A stretch of DNA of 56,634 nt from Firmicutes bacterium UBA3738 (GTDB taxonomy: Bacteria > Bacillota > Clostridia > Peptostreptococcales > Anaerovoracaceae), in contig DFGY01000004.1 in assembly GCA_002372505.1 (NCBI GenBank), forward strand, positions 1 through 56,634, written 5' to 3'. The notes below the pieces were generated by a model that saw only the letters and a program-made list of their open reading frames with translations, made no database searches and was not told the DNA's origin. Position numbers and translations under genes: made by a program. This document shows positions 8,592 through 17,402 of this stretch, piece after piece (position 1 is the stretch's first letter; each line of letters opens with the position of its first letter).

Positions 8592-8771
8592 GCTTGGCAA
8601 GTTAGTGCTTGCCTTGCCATATACATTTGGTATATAATACCGTCATTGAGAATGAGTGTTTATTGATCTTGTACGGACGATTCTAGTTCAAAAGACTATT
8701 TTTGTTGATTGTATTTAAGCACTTATATTAGTGTGTTCTCAAAAAAATGAAAGGTTAAATTCTTATTTATC

Positions 8772-10286
8772 ATGGACGAAAAGACATTAAAATCAAAGAA
8801 GCTGGCCGAGCTTAAGGAAATCGCCAAAGCCATGGGGCTAAAGGGCGTAAGTGGAATGAAGAAAGCTGAGCTACTGGAGTTGCTCATCAGAGAAGCTACC
8901 GGTCAGGCAGAAGAACCTGCGAAGGTCGAAGCTCCGGCACCGGAAGAAAAGAAAGAAGAGACCAGCATTGTTAAGGTAAAGAAAAAGCCCAAGGCAAAGC
9001 CTGTAAAGCGCAAGGGGAAAAAGACGGAAGAAGAGGTAGAAGCCAAGGCGCCCCGAGCCGATCAAGATGCAAAGGCAGAGCAGCCCGCGGAAGAGGCTCC
9101 GCAGACCGGCGCTGAGCAGTCTGACACCGAAGAGCCAAAGGGCAGAAGGGAAATAAAGCCTGACGGTGAAGGAAAATACGAAGTGGACGGAATCCTCGAA
9201 CTTTCCGACAGCGGATTTGGATTCCTCAGATTCGAAAACTTCCTTACCAGTGACGAAGACATTTACGTTTCACCAACTCAGATAAGAAGATTCAATCTCA
9301 AGACAGGCGACCGCATAGACGGCATTGCCAGAAAGCCCAGGTCCGGAGAAAAATTCGGAGCCCTGCTTTTCGTTGGCAGCGTCAACGGCGACGAGCCGGG
9401 AGTGGCAAGGACCAGACCGGACTTTGAGGATCTGACTCCCATATTCCCCAACGAGCGCATATCACTGGAGGACAGCCCCACTGACCTTTCCACCAGACTT
9501 ATCGACCTGGTGGCGCCTATAGGCAAAGGCCAGAGAGGCCTCATCGTTGCCGCGCCTAAAGCAGGCAAAACCGTGCTTCTCAAAAGAGTCGCACACAGCA
9601 TAGAAAAGAAATACCCGGACATAGATTTATTCGTCCTGCTGGTAGACGAGCGTCCGGAGGAAGTAACGGACATGAAGCGCTCCTTAAGAAGAGGCGAGGT
9701 CCTTTACTCCACCTTCGACGAGCGCCCGGAGCATCACGTAAAAGTTGCGGAAATGATGCTGGCCCGCGCCCAGAGACTGGTTGAACACGGAAGAGACGTG
9801 GTAATATTATTAGACAGTATAACGAGACTTGCCAGAGCCTACAACCTGGTGGTGCCCGCCTCCGGCAGATCTCTGTCCGGCGGTATCGACCCGGCGGCTC
9901 TATACAAGCCAAAGAAATTCTTCGGCGCCGCAAGAAACATGGAAGAAGGCGGCAGCATTACCATTCTCGCAACGGCTCTGGTGGAAACCGGCAGCCGCAT
10001 GGACGACGTAATCTTCGAGGAATTCAAAGGCACGGGCAACATGGAGCTTCACCTTGACCGCAAGCTCTCGGAGAAGAGAATATTCCCGGCACTGGATCTG
10101 AACGCCAGCGGCACCAGAAGGGAAGACCTGCTCATGGACCAGGAAGAAATGGAAGCAATCTGGTACATGAGGCGCGCCCTTTCCAACCGGGATACTCAGG
10201 AAGTGACGGAAATGATAGTAGACAATCTGGCCATTACCAGAAGCAACCGGGAATTCGTCAGCATTATAAAGAAAATAAAATTGTAA
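8772..10286 (+). CDS. rho: Transcription termination factor Rho
   Basis: A 504-residue hexameric RNA-dependent ATPase. Residues 1-38 form the SAP-like Rho-N domain (KSKKLAELKEIAKAMGL). Residues ~40-130 are a low-complexity Lys/Glu/Ala/Pro insertion, as in many high-GC and some clostridial Rho proteins. The cold-shock RNA-binding domain follows (ILELSDSGFGFLRFENF). The ATPase core has Walker A APKAGKTVLLK, the Walker B region VVILLDSITRLARAYN and ARNMEEGGSITILATALVETGSRMD split in two family motifs. The ribosome site is weak (AAAGG about 20 nt upstream), in line with rho autoregulation through its leader. Followed after 5 nt by the DUF1385 gene. Confidence 0.95.
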   Translation: MDEKTLKSKKLAELKEIAKAMGLKGVSGMKKAELLELLIREATGQAEEPAKVEAPAPEEKKEETSIVKVKKKPKAKPVKRKGKKTEEEVEAKAPRADQDAKAEQPAEEAPQTGAEQSDTEEPKGRREIKPDGEGKYEVDGILELSDSGFGFLRFENFLTSDEDIYVSPTQIRRFNLKTGDRIDGIARKPRSGEKFGALLFVGSVNGDEPGVARTRPDFEDLTPIFPNERISLEDSPTDLSTRLIDLVAPIGKGQRGLIVAAPKAGKTVLLKRVAHSIEKKYPDIDLFVLLVDERPEEVTDMKRSLRRGEVLYSTFDERPEHHVKVAEMMLARAQRLVEHGRDVVILLDSITRLARAYNLVVPASGRSLSGGIDPAALYKPKKFFGAARNMEEGGSITILATALVETGSRMDDVIFEEFKGTGNMELHLDRKLSEKRIFPALDLNASGTRREDLLMDQEEMEAIWYMRRALSNRDTQEVTEMIVDNLAITRSNREFVSIIKKIKL

Positions 10287-10291
10287 AGCAT

Positions 10292-11344
10292 ATGGACTTA
10301 AACAGGATATTCATAAAAGACGCCTGCCCCACCAAGACCGGTGGCCAGGCCGTCCTTGAGGGAATAATGATGAAGGGTCCTGAGAGAAACGCAGTGTGCG
10401 TCAGGCTGCCGGACGATTCCCTCTACATAAAAACAGAAGAAAACAAGCCTCAGAGCAAAGTGGCCAGGTGGCCCTTTATCCGCGGCGTCTTCGTATTCGT
10501 GGCTTCGCTCGTGCAGGGAATGAAGACTCTTATGTTCTCCGCCGACGTCATGGAAGGCTATGACGGGGAAGGGGCAATAGAGTACGAAGACGACAAGGTC
10601 AGCCTGTGGCTGGAGAAGAAATTCGGCGAAAGGGGAGCCTGGAACGTCATGCTCTACAGCTCCGTGGTAATCGCCATATTATTCACCGTGGTAATATTCA
10701 TCATCGGCCCCACCTGGGTGGTGAACCTGGCCAAGCACATTACCACAAACGAAATCGCACTGAACCTTATAGAAGGCGTCCTGAGAATCGCCCTGTTCAT
10801 TCTCTACATTGCGCTCATTGCGCGCATGGAGGACATAAGGCGGGTGTTCCAGTATCACGGCGCCGAGCACAAGACCATTCATTGCTACGAAAACGGACTG
10901 GAGCTGACACCTGAAAACTGTGATTCCTTCTACACACTTCACCCCAGGTGCGGCACCAGCTTTCTCGTGTTCGTAATGATAATAGCCCTGGCTCTGTTCT
11001 CGTTTCTCGGATGGCCCAATCTGTTCTGGCGGATTCTTTCCAGGATTCTTTTGCTGCCGGTAATCGCAGGACTTTCCTACGAGCTTTTGCGCTGGGCCGG
11101 CCGCAGTGATAACATAGTGGTGAAAGTGTTGTCCATGCCCGGACTCTGGCTTCAGAAGCTGACAACCAACGAGCCGGATTATTCCCAGCTGGAGGTGGCC
11201 ATTGCCGCCATGAAGGCTGTCACCGGTGAAGAGGCCAGCCTGGGAATGGGAAGGTGCGACAAAGAAGGAAGAATAATCGAATATATCGATTTCACAAATA
11301 GAGACAGCGACGAAAACAGTAACGAAAAAGGAGAGGAAAAATGA
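10292..11344 (+). CDS. DUF1385 membrane protein (YqhQ-like)
   Basis: A 350-residue protein of the DUF1385/YqhQ family. TGGQAVLEGIMMKGP near the N-terminus, FHGAEH-type motif YHGAEHKTIHCYENG and LHPRCGTSFLVFV are its signatures. Four or so transmembrane segments are visible (around residues 60-75, 118-142, 155-172, 222-270). Function is unknown; it may be metal-linked given the conserved His/Cys/Glu residues. It lies five nt after rho and overlaps prmC by four nt (ATGA), the order seen in Clostridia where rpmE or prfA are often included; both are absent here. Confidence 0.85.
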   Translation: MDLNRIFIKDACPTKTGGQAVLEGIMMKGPERNAVCVRLPDDSLYIKTEENKPQSKVARWPFIRGVFVFVASLVQGMKTLMFSADVMEGYDGEGAIEYEDDKVSLWLEKKFGERGAWNVMLYSSVVIAILFTVVIFIIGPTWVVNLAKHITTNEIALNLIEGVLRIALFILYIALIARMEDIRRVFQYHGAEHKTIHCYENGLELTPENCDSFYTLHPRCGTSFLVFVMIIALALFSFLGWPNLFWRILSRILLLPVIAGLSYELLRWAGRSDNIVVKVLSMPGLWLQKLTTNEPDYSQLEVAIAAMKAVTGEEASLGMGRCDKEGRIIEYIDFTNRDSDENSNEKGEEK

Positions 11345-12189
11345 GTTTACTGGTACAAGATATAATTAAAATGGCTGAGACCCAGCTGACGGACGCAGGA
11401 GTGGACAATCCCAAAGGCGACGCCGAGGAAATATACTGTTACCTCATGCACGTGGACAGGTCGAAATTCTTCATGGAATGGAGCGAGCCCGCCGCAGACA
11501 GAACCTGCGACCAGTTCTTCGACCTTGTTGCAAGAAGAGCGAACAGAGAGCCCCTTCAGTACATAGTGGGAATGCAGGGATTCCTGGACCTGGCTCTGCA
11601 GGTACGCCCGGGGGTGCTCATTCCCAGATACGACACGGAAGTGGTAGCCGAGTCAGCCTGCGAAGTTTTCAAAGAAAAGAAGGGTGACACGGTTCTGGAA
11701 ATTGGCTGCGGCAGCGGAGCCATTGCCATCGCTTTGGCCAAGAAGGTCGGCGCAAAGGTTACCGCCGTGGACATTAACCCGGCAGCCTGCGAGCTCACAA
11801 AGGAAAACGCCCAGAGAAACGGCGTGAAAATCGACGTCCTGTGCGGCGACCTCTTCGAGCCCATAAAGAAGAAAAAGTATCACATGATAATATCCAATCC
11901 GCCCTACATCAAGACCGCAGACATTGAAGGCCTCATGCCCGAGGTGAGAGACCACGAGCCAAGAGAAGCCCTGGACGGTGGCGAAGACGGACTGGAATTC
12001 TACAGAAGAATAGCAGCCGGCGCGGCGAACCACCTTAAGAAAGACGGCATCCTGGTTCTTGAAATAGGTGACGACCAGGCCGCCCAGGTAGCCGCAATCC
12101 TCACAGCGACAGAACGCTACGGCGACATACAAGTAGGCAAGGACCTTACCGGAAAAGACCGCGCCATCGTAACGACATTGGCAAGATGA
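11341..12189 (+). CDS. prmC: Release factor glutamine N5-methyltransferase
   Basis: A 282-residue S-adenosylmethionine methyltransferase that methylates the Gln of the GGQ motif in peptide release factors RF1/RF2. N-terminal helical substrate domain (VARRANREPLQYIVG), then the Rossmann fold with VLEIGCGSGAIAIALAKK (motif I) and the catalytic IISNPPYIK (NPPY). Length typical. Start overlaps the DUF1385 stop (ATGA), so translation is coupled. The stop codon TGA lies inside the following repeat B hairpin. Confidence 0.95.
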   Translation: MSLLVQDIIKMAETQLTDAGVDNPKGDAEEIYCYLMHVDRSKFFMEWSEPAADRTCDQFFDLVARRANREPLQYIVGMQGFLDLALQVRPGVLIPRYDTEVVAESACEVFKEKKGDTVLEIGCGSGAIAIALAKKVGAKVTAVDINPAACELTKENAQRNGVKIDVLCGDLFEPIKKKKYHMIISNPPYIKTADIEGLMPEVRDHEPREALDGGEDGLEFYRRIAAGAANHLKKDGILVLEIGDDQAAQVAAILTATERYGDIQVGKDLTGKDRAIVTTLAR

Positions 12190-12217
12190 CAGGGGGACGG
12201 TTCTCCTGTCATCTTTT
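12185..12217 (+). terminator. Repeat B hairpin overlapping the prmC stop
   Basis: GATGACAGG/CCTGTCATC stem with a GGGACGGTTCT loop, followed by TTTT. The prmC TGA stop is made of bases in the left arm. Acts as an intrinsic terminator. Confidence 0.75.
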
Positions 12218-12227
12218 ACCGTATATT

Positions 12228-12310
12228 GGCAAAAGGTGACGAGGGGTCTGACCCCTTTTCATCTTTTGCCAGTTTTTAGGTGAAACAAAAGCCTGTCCCC
12301 GTGAAACGCT
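12228..12310. repeat. Repeat B' hairpin plus REP-A composite
   Basis: GGCAAAAGGTGA ... GGGGTCTGACCCC ... TCATCTTTTGCC forms a long hairpin (12228-12270), then the linker AGTTTTTAGG and a REP-A copy (12279-12310). The same composite order recurs at 17256-17330 and, with the other loop, at 29330-29399. Confidence 0.8.
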
Positions 12311-12326
12311 AAAGCCCCTGCAAACA

Positions 12327-12356
12327 TTGACAAATAAGGTGCAAAAGTGATAAGAT
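12327..12356 (+). promoter_or_regulatory. Sigma-A promoter of ilvE
   Basis: TTGACA (12327-12332), 18-nt spacer, TAAGAT (12351-12356), 38 nt before the ilvE start. No T-box leader is visible. Confidence 0.65.
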
Positions 12357-12394
12357 TTCAAACACATTAGAGTATTAAAGTGAAAAGGAGAAAG

Positions 12395-13453
12395 ATGGAT
12401 GTAAGATTTGAAAAGACAACGGCTCCAAAGGTAAAACCTCAGGACATGTCAAAGGTTCCTTTCGGTTCAGTGTTCACTGACCACATGTTCATGATGGATC
12501 ACGATCCGGAAAATGGATGGCACAATGCAAGGATCGTTCCTTACGGCCCCATTCCGGTAATGGCCGGAGCGACAGTATTCCATTACGCAGCAGAGGTATT
12601 CGAAGGCCTGAAGGCTTATCGCAAGCCCGATGGAAGCGTTCAGATTTTCAGACCTGAAGAAAACGCAAAAAGAATGAACAATTCTGCAGAGAGAATGGCT
12701 CTTCCCACAATGGACGTGGATATGATGGTAGAGGCAATGGTTAAGCTGGTAGAAGTGGAAAAGGACTGGGTTCCGACAGACCCGGGCACTTCACTTTACA
12801 TCAGACCATTCCTGTATGCCAACGATGAAGACCTTTCACTGCATCCCTATACAAAGAGCACATTCGTAATTATACTTTCGCCTGTCGGCCCTTACTTCCC
12901 CGACGGCCTTAAGCCGGTACCACTTCTCGTTGAAGAGGAAGATGTCCGCGCAGTACGCGGCGGCACAGGCTATGCCAAGTGCGGTGGTAACTATGCAGGC
13001 GCAATGCGCGCAGGTGCCAGAGCCGAGGCAAAGGGATATTCCCAGGTGCTGTGGATTGACGGCGTGGAAAGAAAGTACGTGGAAGAAGCCGGCGGCATGA
13101 ACGTTATGTTCAGAATCGACGGCAAGATGGTAACGCCGGAGCTGAACGGTTCAGTTCTTCCGGGAATCACCAGAAAGTCTGCAATAGAAATATTCGAAGA
13201 CTGGGGCGATCCGGTAGAAGAAAAGGCCATTCCCCTGGACGAGCTTCTGGCAGCAATAAAAGAAGGCCGCGTATCCGACGCATTCATGATCGGTACGGCA
13301 GCGGTAATCTGCCCCATTTCCGGTCTGGCATACGGCGATGACCTTTACGAAATAAACAACGGCGACACAGCCCAGAAAATCTACGACGCCATCACTGACA
13401 TTCAGTGGGGCAGAGCCGAAGACAAGTACGGCTGGTGCGTACAGGTTGGTTAA
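12395..13453 (+). CDS. ilvE: Branched-chain amino acid aminotransferase
   Basis: A 352-residue class IV PLP aminotransferase that moves the amino group between Glu and Val/Leu/Ile keto acids. HYAAEVFEGLKAYR, TSLYIRPFLYA, the PLP-Lys region GGTGYAKCGGNYAGAM (Lys near residue 200) and WIDGVERKYVEEAGGMNVMF are group II BCAT motifs. Start at 12395 (AAAAGGAG upstream) rather than the in-frame ATG 15 nt earlier. Monocistronic: promoter and REP-A upstream, convergent eamA gene overlapping its last four nt. Confidence 0.93.
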   Translation: MDVRFEKTTAPKVKPQDMSKVPFGSVFTDHMFMMDHDPENGWHNARIVPYGPIPVMAGATVFHYAAEVFEGLKAYRKPDGSVQIFRPEENAKRMNNSAERMALPTMDVDMMVEAMVKLVEVEKDWVPTDPGTSLYIRPFLYANDEDLSLHPYTKSTFVIILSPVGPYFPDGLKPVPLLVEEEDVRAVRGGTGYAKCGGNYAGAMRAGARAEAKGYSQVLWIDGVERKYVEEAGGMNVMFRIDGKMVTPELNGSVLPGITRKSAIEIFEDWGDPVEEKAIPLDELLAAIKEGRVSDAFMIGTAAVICPISGLAYGDDLYEINNGDTAQKIYDAITDIQWGRAEDKYGWCVQVG

Positions 13454-14418
13454 CCTTTAGAAATCTTATACACTCCCAGGAGAATCATTGCCACGGCGAT
13501 GATGTGGATGAAGGAGATAGGTTCGCCCAGGAATACCACCCCCGCAAAGAGGGAGATAATGGGCTGAAGGTTGGTATAAGATGTGACTTTCGAAACCTCC
13601 AGGTACGTGGTTGCGTAGTGGAGGCAGAGGAAAGCTATTACTGAAGAAAGAATAGACAGATAAAGTATAGGAGCCATTACATTTATATCGGTAATGGCTT
13701 TTATAGTTGCCGGAATAAAGTTCGCGCCATTGTCAACAATGGAGTAGCCGACGAATACGACGAAGCCCATGGCCATCATTACAAAGCTGCGCTCGAAGGG
13801 CGAGAAGTATTCCGACGTGTGTCTGCTAAGAGTCGAAAAAGCAGCAGCGGCAATTGTGGCCAGAATCATGAAGAACACGCCCTTTATCTGAATGGCACCT
13901 GAGCTGCCCTGCATGACGGACAGTAGGGTGACTCCTGCAACGGAGCAGAGAATCCAAGCGAACTTCCACCAGGCGAATTTCTCGCCGAGAAAGACGATGG
14001 ACATAATAGTAGCCACAATGGGAATAAGCGATATGATAATCCCGGCAAAAGACGAATTGGTGTAGTGAATACCAAGAGTCTCGAATATAAAGTAAGCAAT
14101 AGGCTGGCTGAAGCCCATTGCAATGAGCTTGCCTACAGGTTTGCCCTTAAGCTCCAGACGGGCAATGGAAAGAATCTTCCCGGAAGGTCTAAGGTCGCTG
14201 ACATCAGCGCCGTCAATGTTTTCGCTTCCTTCGGGCCGCCCAAGAACTATCCGCGCAATAATCGCCATTACCGCCATAGTCAGGAAACTAATAGTGAACC
14301 TCAATGACAGCAAAACGGACGCACTGGTATGATCCAGCGCCACACGTGTAGCCAGAAAAGTGAACCCGAATATAAAATAGGTGGTCAGTGCCGCGATAGT
14401 AGCTCTCTTCTCATTCAT
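13450..14418 (-). CDS. EamA/DMT family transporter
   Basis: A 322-residue integral membrane protein with ten predicted helices in two EamA repeats, as in drug/metabolite exporters. N-terminal AALTTYFIFGFTFLATRVAL and C-terminal repeat ILYLSILSSVIAFLCLHYA...PIISLFAGVVFLGEPIS fit the DMT superfamily. A hydrophilic insertion of about 25 residues (RPEGSENIDGADVSDLRPSG) sits between helices 2 and 3 and is longer than usual. Substrate unknown; amino-acid or metabolite export is usual for the family. Convergent with ilvE. Confidence 0.85.
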   Translation of the reverse strand: MNEKRATIAALTTYFIFGFTFLATRVALDHTSASVLLSLRFTISFLTMAVMAIIARIVLGRPEGSENIDGADVSDLRPSGKILSIARLELKGKPVGKLIAMGFSQPIAYFIFETLGIHYTNSSFAGIIISLIPIVATIMSIVFLGEKFAWWKFAWILCSVAGVTLLSVMQGSSGAIQIKGVFFMILATIAAAAFSTLSRHTSEYFSPFERSFVMMAMGFVVFVGYSIVDNGANFIPATIKAITDINVMAPILYLSILSSVIAFLCLHYATTYLEVSKVTSYTNLQPIISLFAGVVFLGEPISFIHIIAVAMILLGVYKISKG

Positions 14419-14442
14419 GCACTAAATTATATACATAATCCA

Positions 14443-14526
14443 AAAAGATGACAAGGGGACGGTTCTCCTGTCATCTTTTGACATGATTTACCAAAACGTT
14501 TCACGGGGACAGGCTTTTTGTTACGC
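14443..14526. repeat. Repeat B hairpin and REP-A (minus) between divergent genes
   Basis: AAAAGATGACA (14443-14453) and TGTCATCTTTT (14469-14479) form an 11-bp stem with T/A tracts both ways; a REP-A copy in minus orientation follows (14495-14526). Here it lies upstream of both flanking genes, so it is not a simple gene-end terminator. Confidence 0.75.
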
Positions 14527-14570
14527 CACAGCTTATTTTAAATCCTCAATAAATCACAAAAGTCGGAAGC

Positions 14571-14735
14571 ATTGAAATTTGTTTCACTGATTTTACTATA
14601 AACAAATCTATGAAAAAATTTCTAACGCCACCTAGTTCTCTTCCTAGCAAACCGGCGTATAGAACGCGAAAATGCCGAAGAGATCTTTAGAAATCGTTAA
14701 AAACTTTTTCACTCGTTGTGAGAAAAGAGTTTTAT
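14571..14735 (+). repeat. Dispersed repeat family C, copy 1
   Basis: Resembles the reverse complement of 26769-26956 over about 170-190 bp: TGAAATT-GTTTCACTGATTTT, ATCTATGAA, TTCTAACGCC, CGGCGTATAGAACG and TTTTTCACTC are shared in order. No coding frame. The rest of 14419-14850 holds only repeats and the promoter below. Confidence 0.55.
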
Positions 14736-14801
14736 TGAAAATAATTGCGCATACCGCGAGTTGGGGTGAAACGCGGAACCGTCCCCTGATTTCACCATCT
14801 G

Positions 14802-14810
14802 TGGTATAAT
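14802..14810 (+). promoter_or_regulatory. Extended -10 promoter
   Basis: TGGTATAAT, an extended -10 element, lies 41 nt before the lipoprotein start; no clear -35. Confidence 0.5.
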
Positions 14811-14850
14811 AGTGTGCAGAGAGTTATTAATGAAAAAGGAGGAGGTTCCT

Positions 14851-16233
14851 ATGAGAGACAAAAGGAAATTGCTAATAGTGCTTTGTCTCACTGTGGCGTT
14901 GGTTTTCTCTTTTAGCTCATGCGGCAAAAAGAGTGAGGACAGCGCCAGCAGCGCAGGTAAGGCTGTGACATTCTCAGGCGAGCTGGTAAACGCATTGGCT
15001 GACAAGATCGTCGTAAAGAGCTCGGATGATATGCTCGAGTTTGTAACAAACGATGACACGGCCTACGATCTTGGCGATGAAGTTGAGCTGACAGTAGGCG
15101 ACATGGTGAATGTGGAATATCACGAAGACGGCTCCGATAAGGTGGCAGACCATGTTACAGTCACAAAGGCTGTGGATATGAAACATTACTTCTCGGGAAC
15201 AGTTAATGATATAAATGACGATGACGTTACCGTTGACGGCAAGAATCTTACAGTTCACTTCCTGAAGGATAAAGATACGGAAGTGAAGGGCAAGCTGACA
15301 AAAGGCGATGAGGTCAAAGTCGAATACACCGGTGATATCAGCAAGCACCCTTACGCTGAGGTAATCGAGGTTACGAAGGAAAAGGAAGAACCTGAAAAGC
15401 ACACCCTGGATGGAAACGTAGCGGAGCTGGAAAACAAAACCGTTCTGGTAAGTATCCAGTCAGCGAAGGCCTATCGCTTCAACATTGCTGACAGCACAAA
15501 GATTACAGGCAAGGCGGATAATCTGAAAGTAGGCTACGATGTTGAAGTGACTTACACCGGCGACATTGACAGAGTGCCGGACGCCATTACCATTGAAGTA
15601 ATGAGCACTGCCGACAGCGCAGTTAAGGAAATAAGCGGCACAGTCGATTCAGTAAAGGACGGGTCCTTCATTCTCAAGACTAAGACCAGCTCATATTCCT
15701 TCGCCACGGACAGCTCAACGAAGTACACCGGCGAAAAAATAAAGGCCGGAAGACTTGCAACGGTTTCCTACGTAGGCAAACTGGGCAACGACGAGAGAGC
15801 AGTCGGCGTCTACACCGTCATTCCGAAGAAGGATGATTCCAGCAAGAATAAGGACAAGGAAAAAGGGAAAAAGAAAAAGGAGCCTATGCCCGATCCCAAG
15901 CCCAAGCCGCAGCCCAAGCCCAAGCCGAGTCCAAAGCCGGTAGTGGATCCGAAGATTACAACTAAAGGCAGCATAGTAACCGTAGACAACAAGAACCTTA
16001 AGATTCAGGATGACAACGACAATGCAATCACCCTGAAGATCGACAAGAATTCAAAGATCGCCAGCGGATACATTCCCGCAGAAGGAGATATAGTTAAGGT
16101 TATTTACAACAAAAACAAAATGCTTCTGATTGAAATCCAGCTCATAGAGCGGCCCGTGGATCCGGACGACCCGGACAACCCGGACAACCCGGATGATCCC
16201 AACAATCAGGGCGACGACCAAAGCAATCAGTAA
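14851..16233 (+). CDS. Putative lipoprotein with repeated beta domains
   Basis: A 460-residue exported protein. Residues 1-27 are a lipoprotein signal (MRDKRKLLIVLCLTVALVFS) ending in lipobox FSSC. The body has about five related ~65-residue segments, each of the form 'SGTV-x-D-G-x-V-x-D-x-K...KGDEVKVEYTGDI' (GTVNDINDDDVTVDGKNL, LDGNVAELENKTVLVS, SGTVDSVKDGSFILKTK, GSIVTVDNKNLKIQDD), like small beta-barrel DUF5666-type repeats. A basic PKPKPQPKPKPSPKP spacer (about 342-362) and an acidic DPDDPDNPDNPDDP tail suggest a wall-spanning or low-complexity anchor. Start at 14851 has AGGAGG. Function unknown. Confidence 0.7.
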   Translation: MRDKRKLLIVLCLTVALVFSFSSCGKKSEDSASSAGKAVTFSGELVNALADKIVVKSSDDMLEFVTNDDTAYDLGDEVELTVGDMVNVEYHEDGSDKVADHVTVTKAVDMKHYFSGTVNDINDDDVTVDGKNLTVHFLKDKDTEVKGKLTKGDEVKVEYTGDISKHPYAEVIEVTKEKEEPEKHTLDGNVAELENKTVLVSIQSAKAYRFNIADSTKITGKADNLKVGYDVEVTYTGDIDRVPDAITIEVMSTADSAVKEISGTVDSVKDGSFILKTKTSSYSFATDSSTKYTGEKIKAGRLATVSYVGKLGNDERAVGVYTVIPKKDDSSKNKDKEKGKKKKEPMPDPKPKPQPKPKPSPKPVVDPKITTKGSIVTVDNKNLKIQDDNDNAITLKIDKNSKIASGYIPAEGDIVKVIYNKNKMLLIEIQLIERPVDPDDPDNPDNPDDPNNQGDDQSNQ

Positions 16234-16234
16234 A

Positions 16235-16277
16235 ACAAAAAGATGACAGGGGGACGTTTCTCCTGTCATCTTTTTGT
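16235..16277 (+). terminator. Repeat B hairpin, terminator of the lipoprotein gene
   Basis: A perfect 16-bp stem: ACAAAAAGATGACAGG (16235-16250) and its complement (16262-16277), which carries TTTTT. Two nt after the TAA. Confidence 0.8.
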
Positions 16278-16346
16278 GGCATTTAACTTGGGTTGTGTGG
16301 CGATTGAGGTGAGCGCCAACGGCCGGACAAGAGTTCGCCGAAATGG

Positions 16347-16576
16347 ATTCCAACATTTTTGCTGTGACTGGAGGAATGTTGGAGAAGATACTGCTCAAGA
16401 GCGAGGACGAAGTGGATTTGCTGGCATAAATTCCAACATTTTTGCTGTGGCTGGATGAATGTTGGAGAAGATGCTGCTCAGGGGCGAGGACGAGGTGGAT
16501 TTGCTGGCTTATATTCCAACATTTTCGCTGTGGCTGGGGGAATGTTGTAATTGATGCTACTCAAGAGCGAGGGCAG
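16347..16576 (+). repeat. 83-bp tandem array, about 2.8 units
   Basis: Units start at 16347, 16430 and 16513 (period exactly 83). Each unit begins ATTCCAACATTTTTGCTGTG and contains CCAACATT...AATGTTGG, an 8-bp inverted repeat with an ~18-nt loop; in the third unit the right arm is degraded (AATGTTGT). No conserved reading frame. Ends at a REP-A copy (16576-16608). Confidence 0.85.
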
Positions 16577-16608
16577 GTGAAACAAAAAGCCTGTCCCCGT
16601 GAAACGCT
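16576..16608 (+). repeat. REP-A dispersed repeat
   Basis: GGTGAAACAAAAAGCCTGTC plus the CCCGTGAAACGC half; full-length plus copy 40 nt before the next gene. Confidence 0.85.
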
Positions 16609-16647
16609 ATTGATTTATAATATAGAGAGAATAGAGGAAGCGGCAAG

Positions 16648-17256
16648 ATGGGTTTGAATCAGGAATTTAGCAACATCGATAGGGATATGCACGAGGCCAG
16701 GAAGAGAGGCGGAACAGGCGCTCTCGTTTATGGCTTCCTTTTTTTCTGCTGTGTAATTGGAGGCATCATCGCCTTTGTTGGCGGAGCGACAGAGACCTAC
16801 GATAATTCCGGAGCGGATACAAAGCAGGCGACCTACGAAGATTCCCGGGAAAGTGGCCAGCCGGCGAAGACGGTAAAGGTAACCCTTACGGATAATTATT
16901 ATATGGAGCTGCCGGAGGTGGTGGACCTTAAGTCAGAGGAGAAGGACGACAGCGGTATTATCAATACCTATTACTTCTTCGGCAAGGAGAACAAGAGCAA
17001 CTTGCTCACCGTAGTGGCGGAGAAGGAGGTCGGCGAATTCCCACAGGTGGTATGGGAAAGGAATGGCGGCAGTGAGGATGGGCTGCACTACGCCTCCCTC
17101 TACGACACAGCGGTTGCCATCCGTGAAAAGGAGGAAAAGATAGAATTGTGGTGACCCGATGGCCGACATTACCTTTGCCATGTGAAACTGACAGGGGAAA
17201 ATATAGACGGCTATACCGATGACATTCTCGACATGATTGGAAAGGCGAGCGATTAG
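16648..17256 (+). pseudogene. Membrane-anchored protein interrupted by an in-frame TGA
   Basis: The frame from 16648 gives 168 residues (one transmembrane helix at about 26-46, then an extracytoplasmic domain) and stops at TGA 17152-17154. The same frame stays open beyond it for 33 more codons (PDGRHYLCHVKLTGENIDGY...) to TAG 17254-17256. The residue pair before the stop is Leu-Trp, so a TGG to TGA change in a Trp-Trp pair is the simplest reading. The C-terminal 33 residues look like a natural end of the beta domain. Either a recent nonsense mutation, a sequencing error or readthrough. Function unknown. RBS AGGAAG. Confidence 0.6.
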
Positions 17257-17330
17257 GTGACGCAGGGTCTGACCCCTTTTCATCTTTTGCCAGTTTTTAG
17301 GTGAAACAAAAAGCCTGTCCCCGTGAAACG
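17256..17330. repeat. Repeat B' hairpin plus REP-A composite
   Basis: GTGACGCAGGGTCTGACCCC then CATCTTTTGCC, linker, REP-A. Near copy of 12228-12310. It starts on the last base of the extended frame upstream and precedes cstA. Confidence 0.8.
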
Positions 17331-17402
17331 TAAATTGTTGTATAATTGTTAGCGGAAAACTTATTGCTAAGTAGTAAATGACAGAAAGAAAGTGTTAGTT
17401 AA

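Noticed and set aside
12190..12394. T-box or other riboswitch upstream of ilvE
   Set aside because: The region is filled by repeat B, B' and REP-A up to the promoter; no T-box sequence or specifier loop is seen, and the leader after the -10 is under 40 nt.
16347..16576. CRISPR array
   Set aside because: Units are nearly identical along the whole 83 bp; there are no short repeats with unique spacers and no cas genes. The same holds for 20125-20417.
17152..17154. Selenocysteine codon
   Set aside because: The TGA follows a Trp in a non-redox context, no selenoprotein family is recognised and no SECIS-like hairpin was identified; a Trp codon change explains it better.
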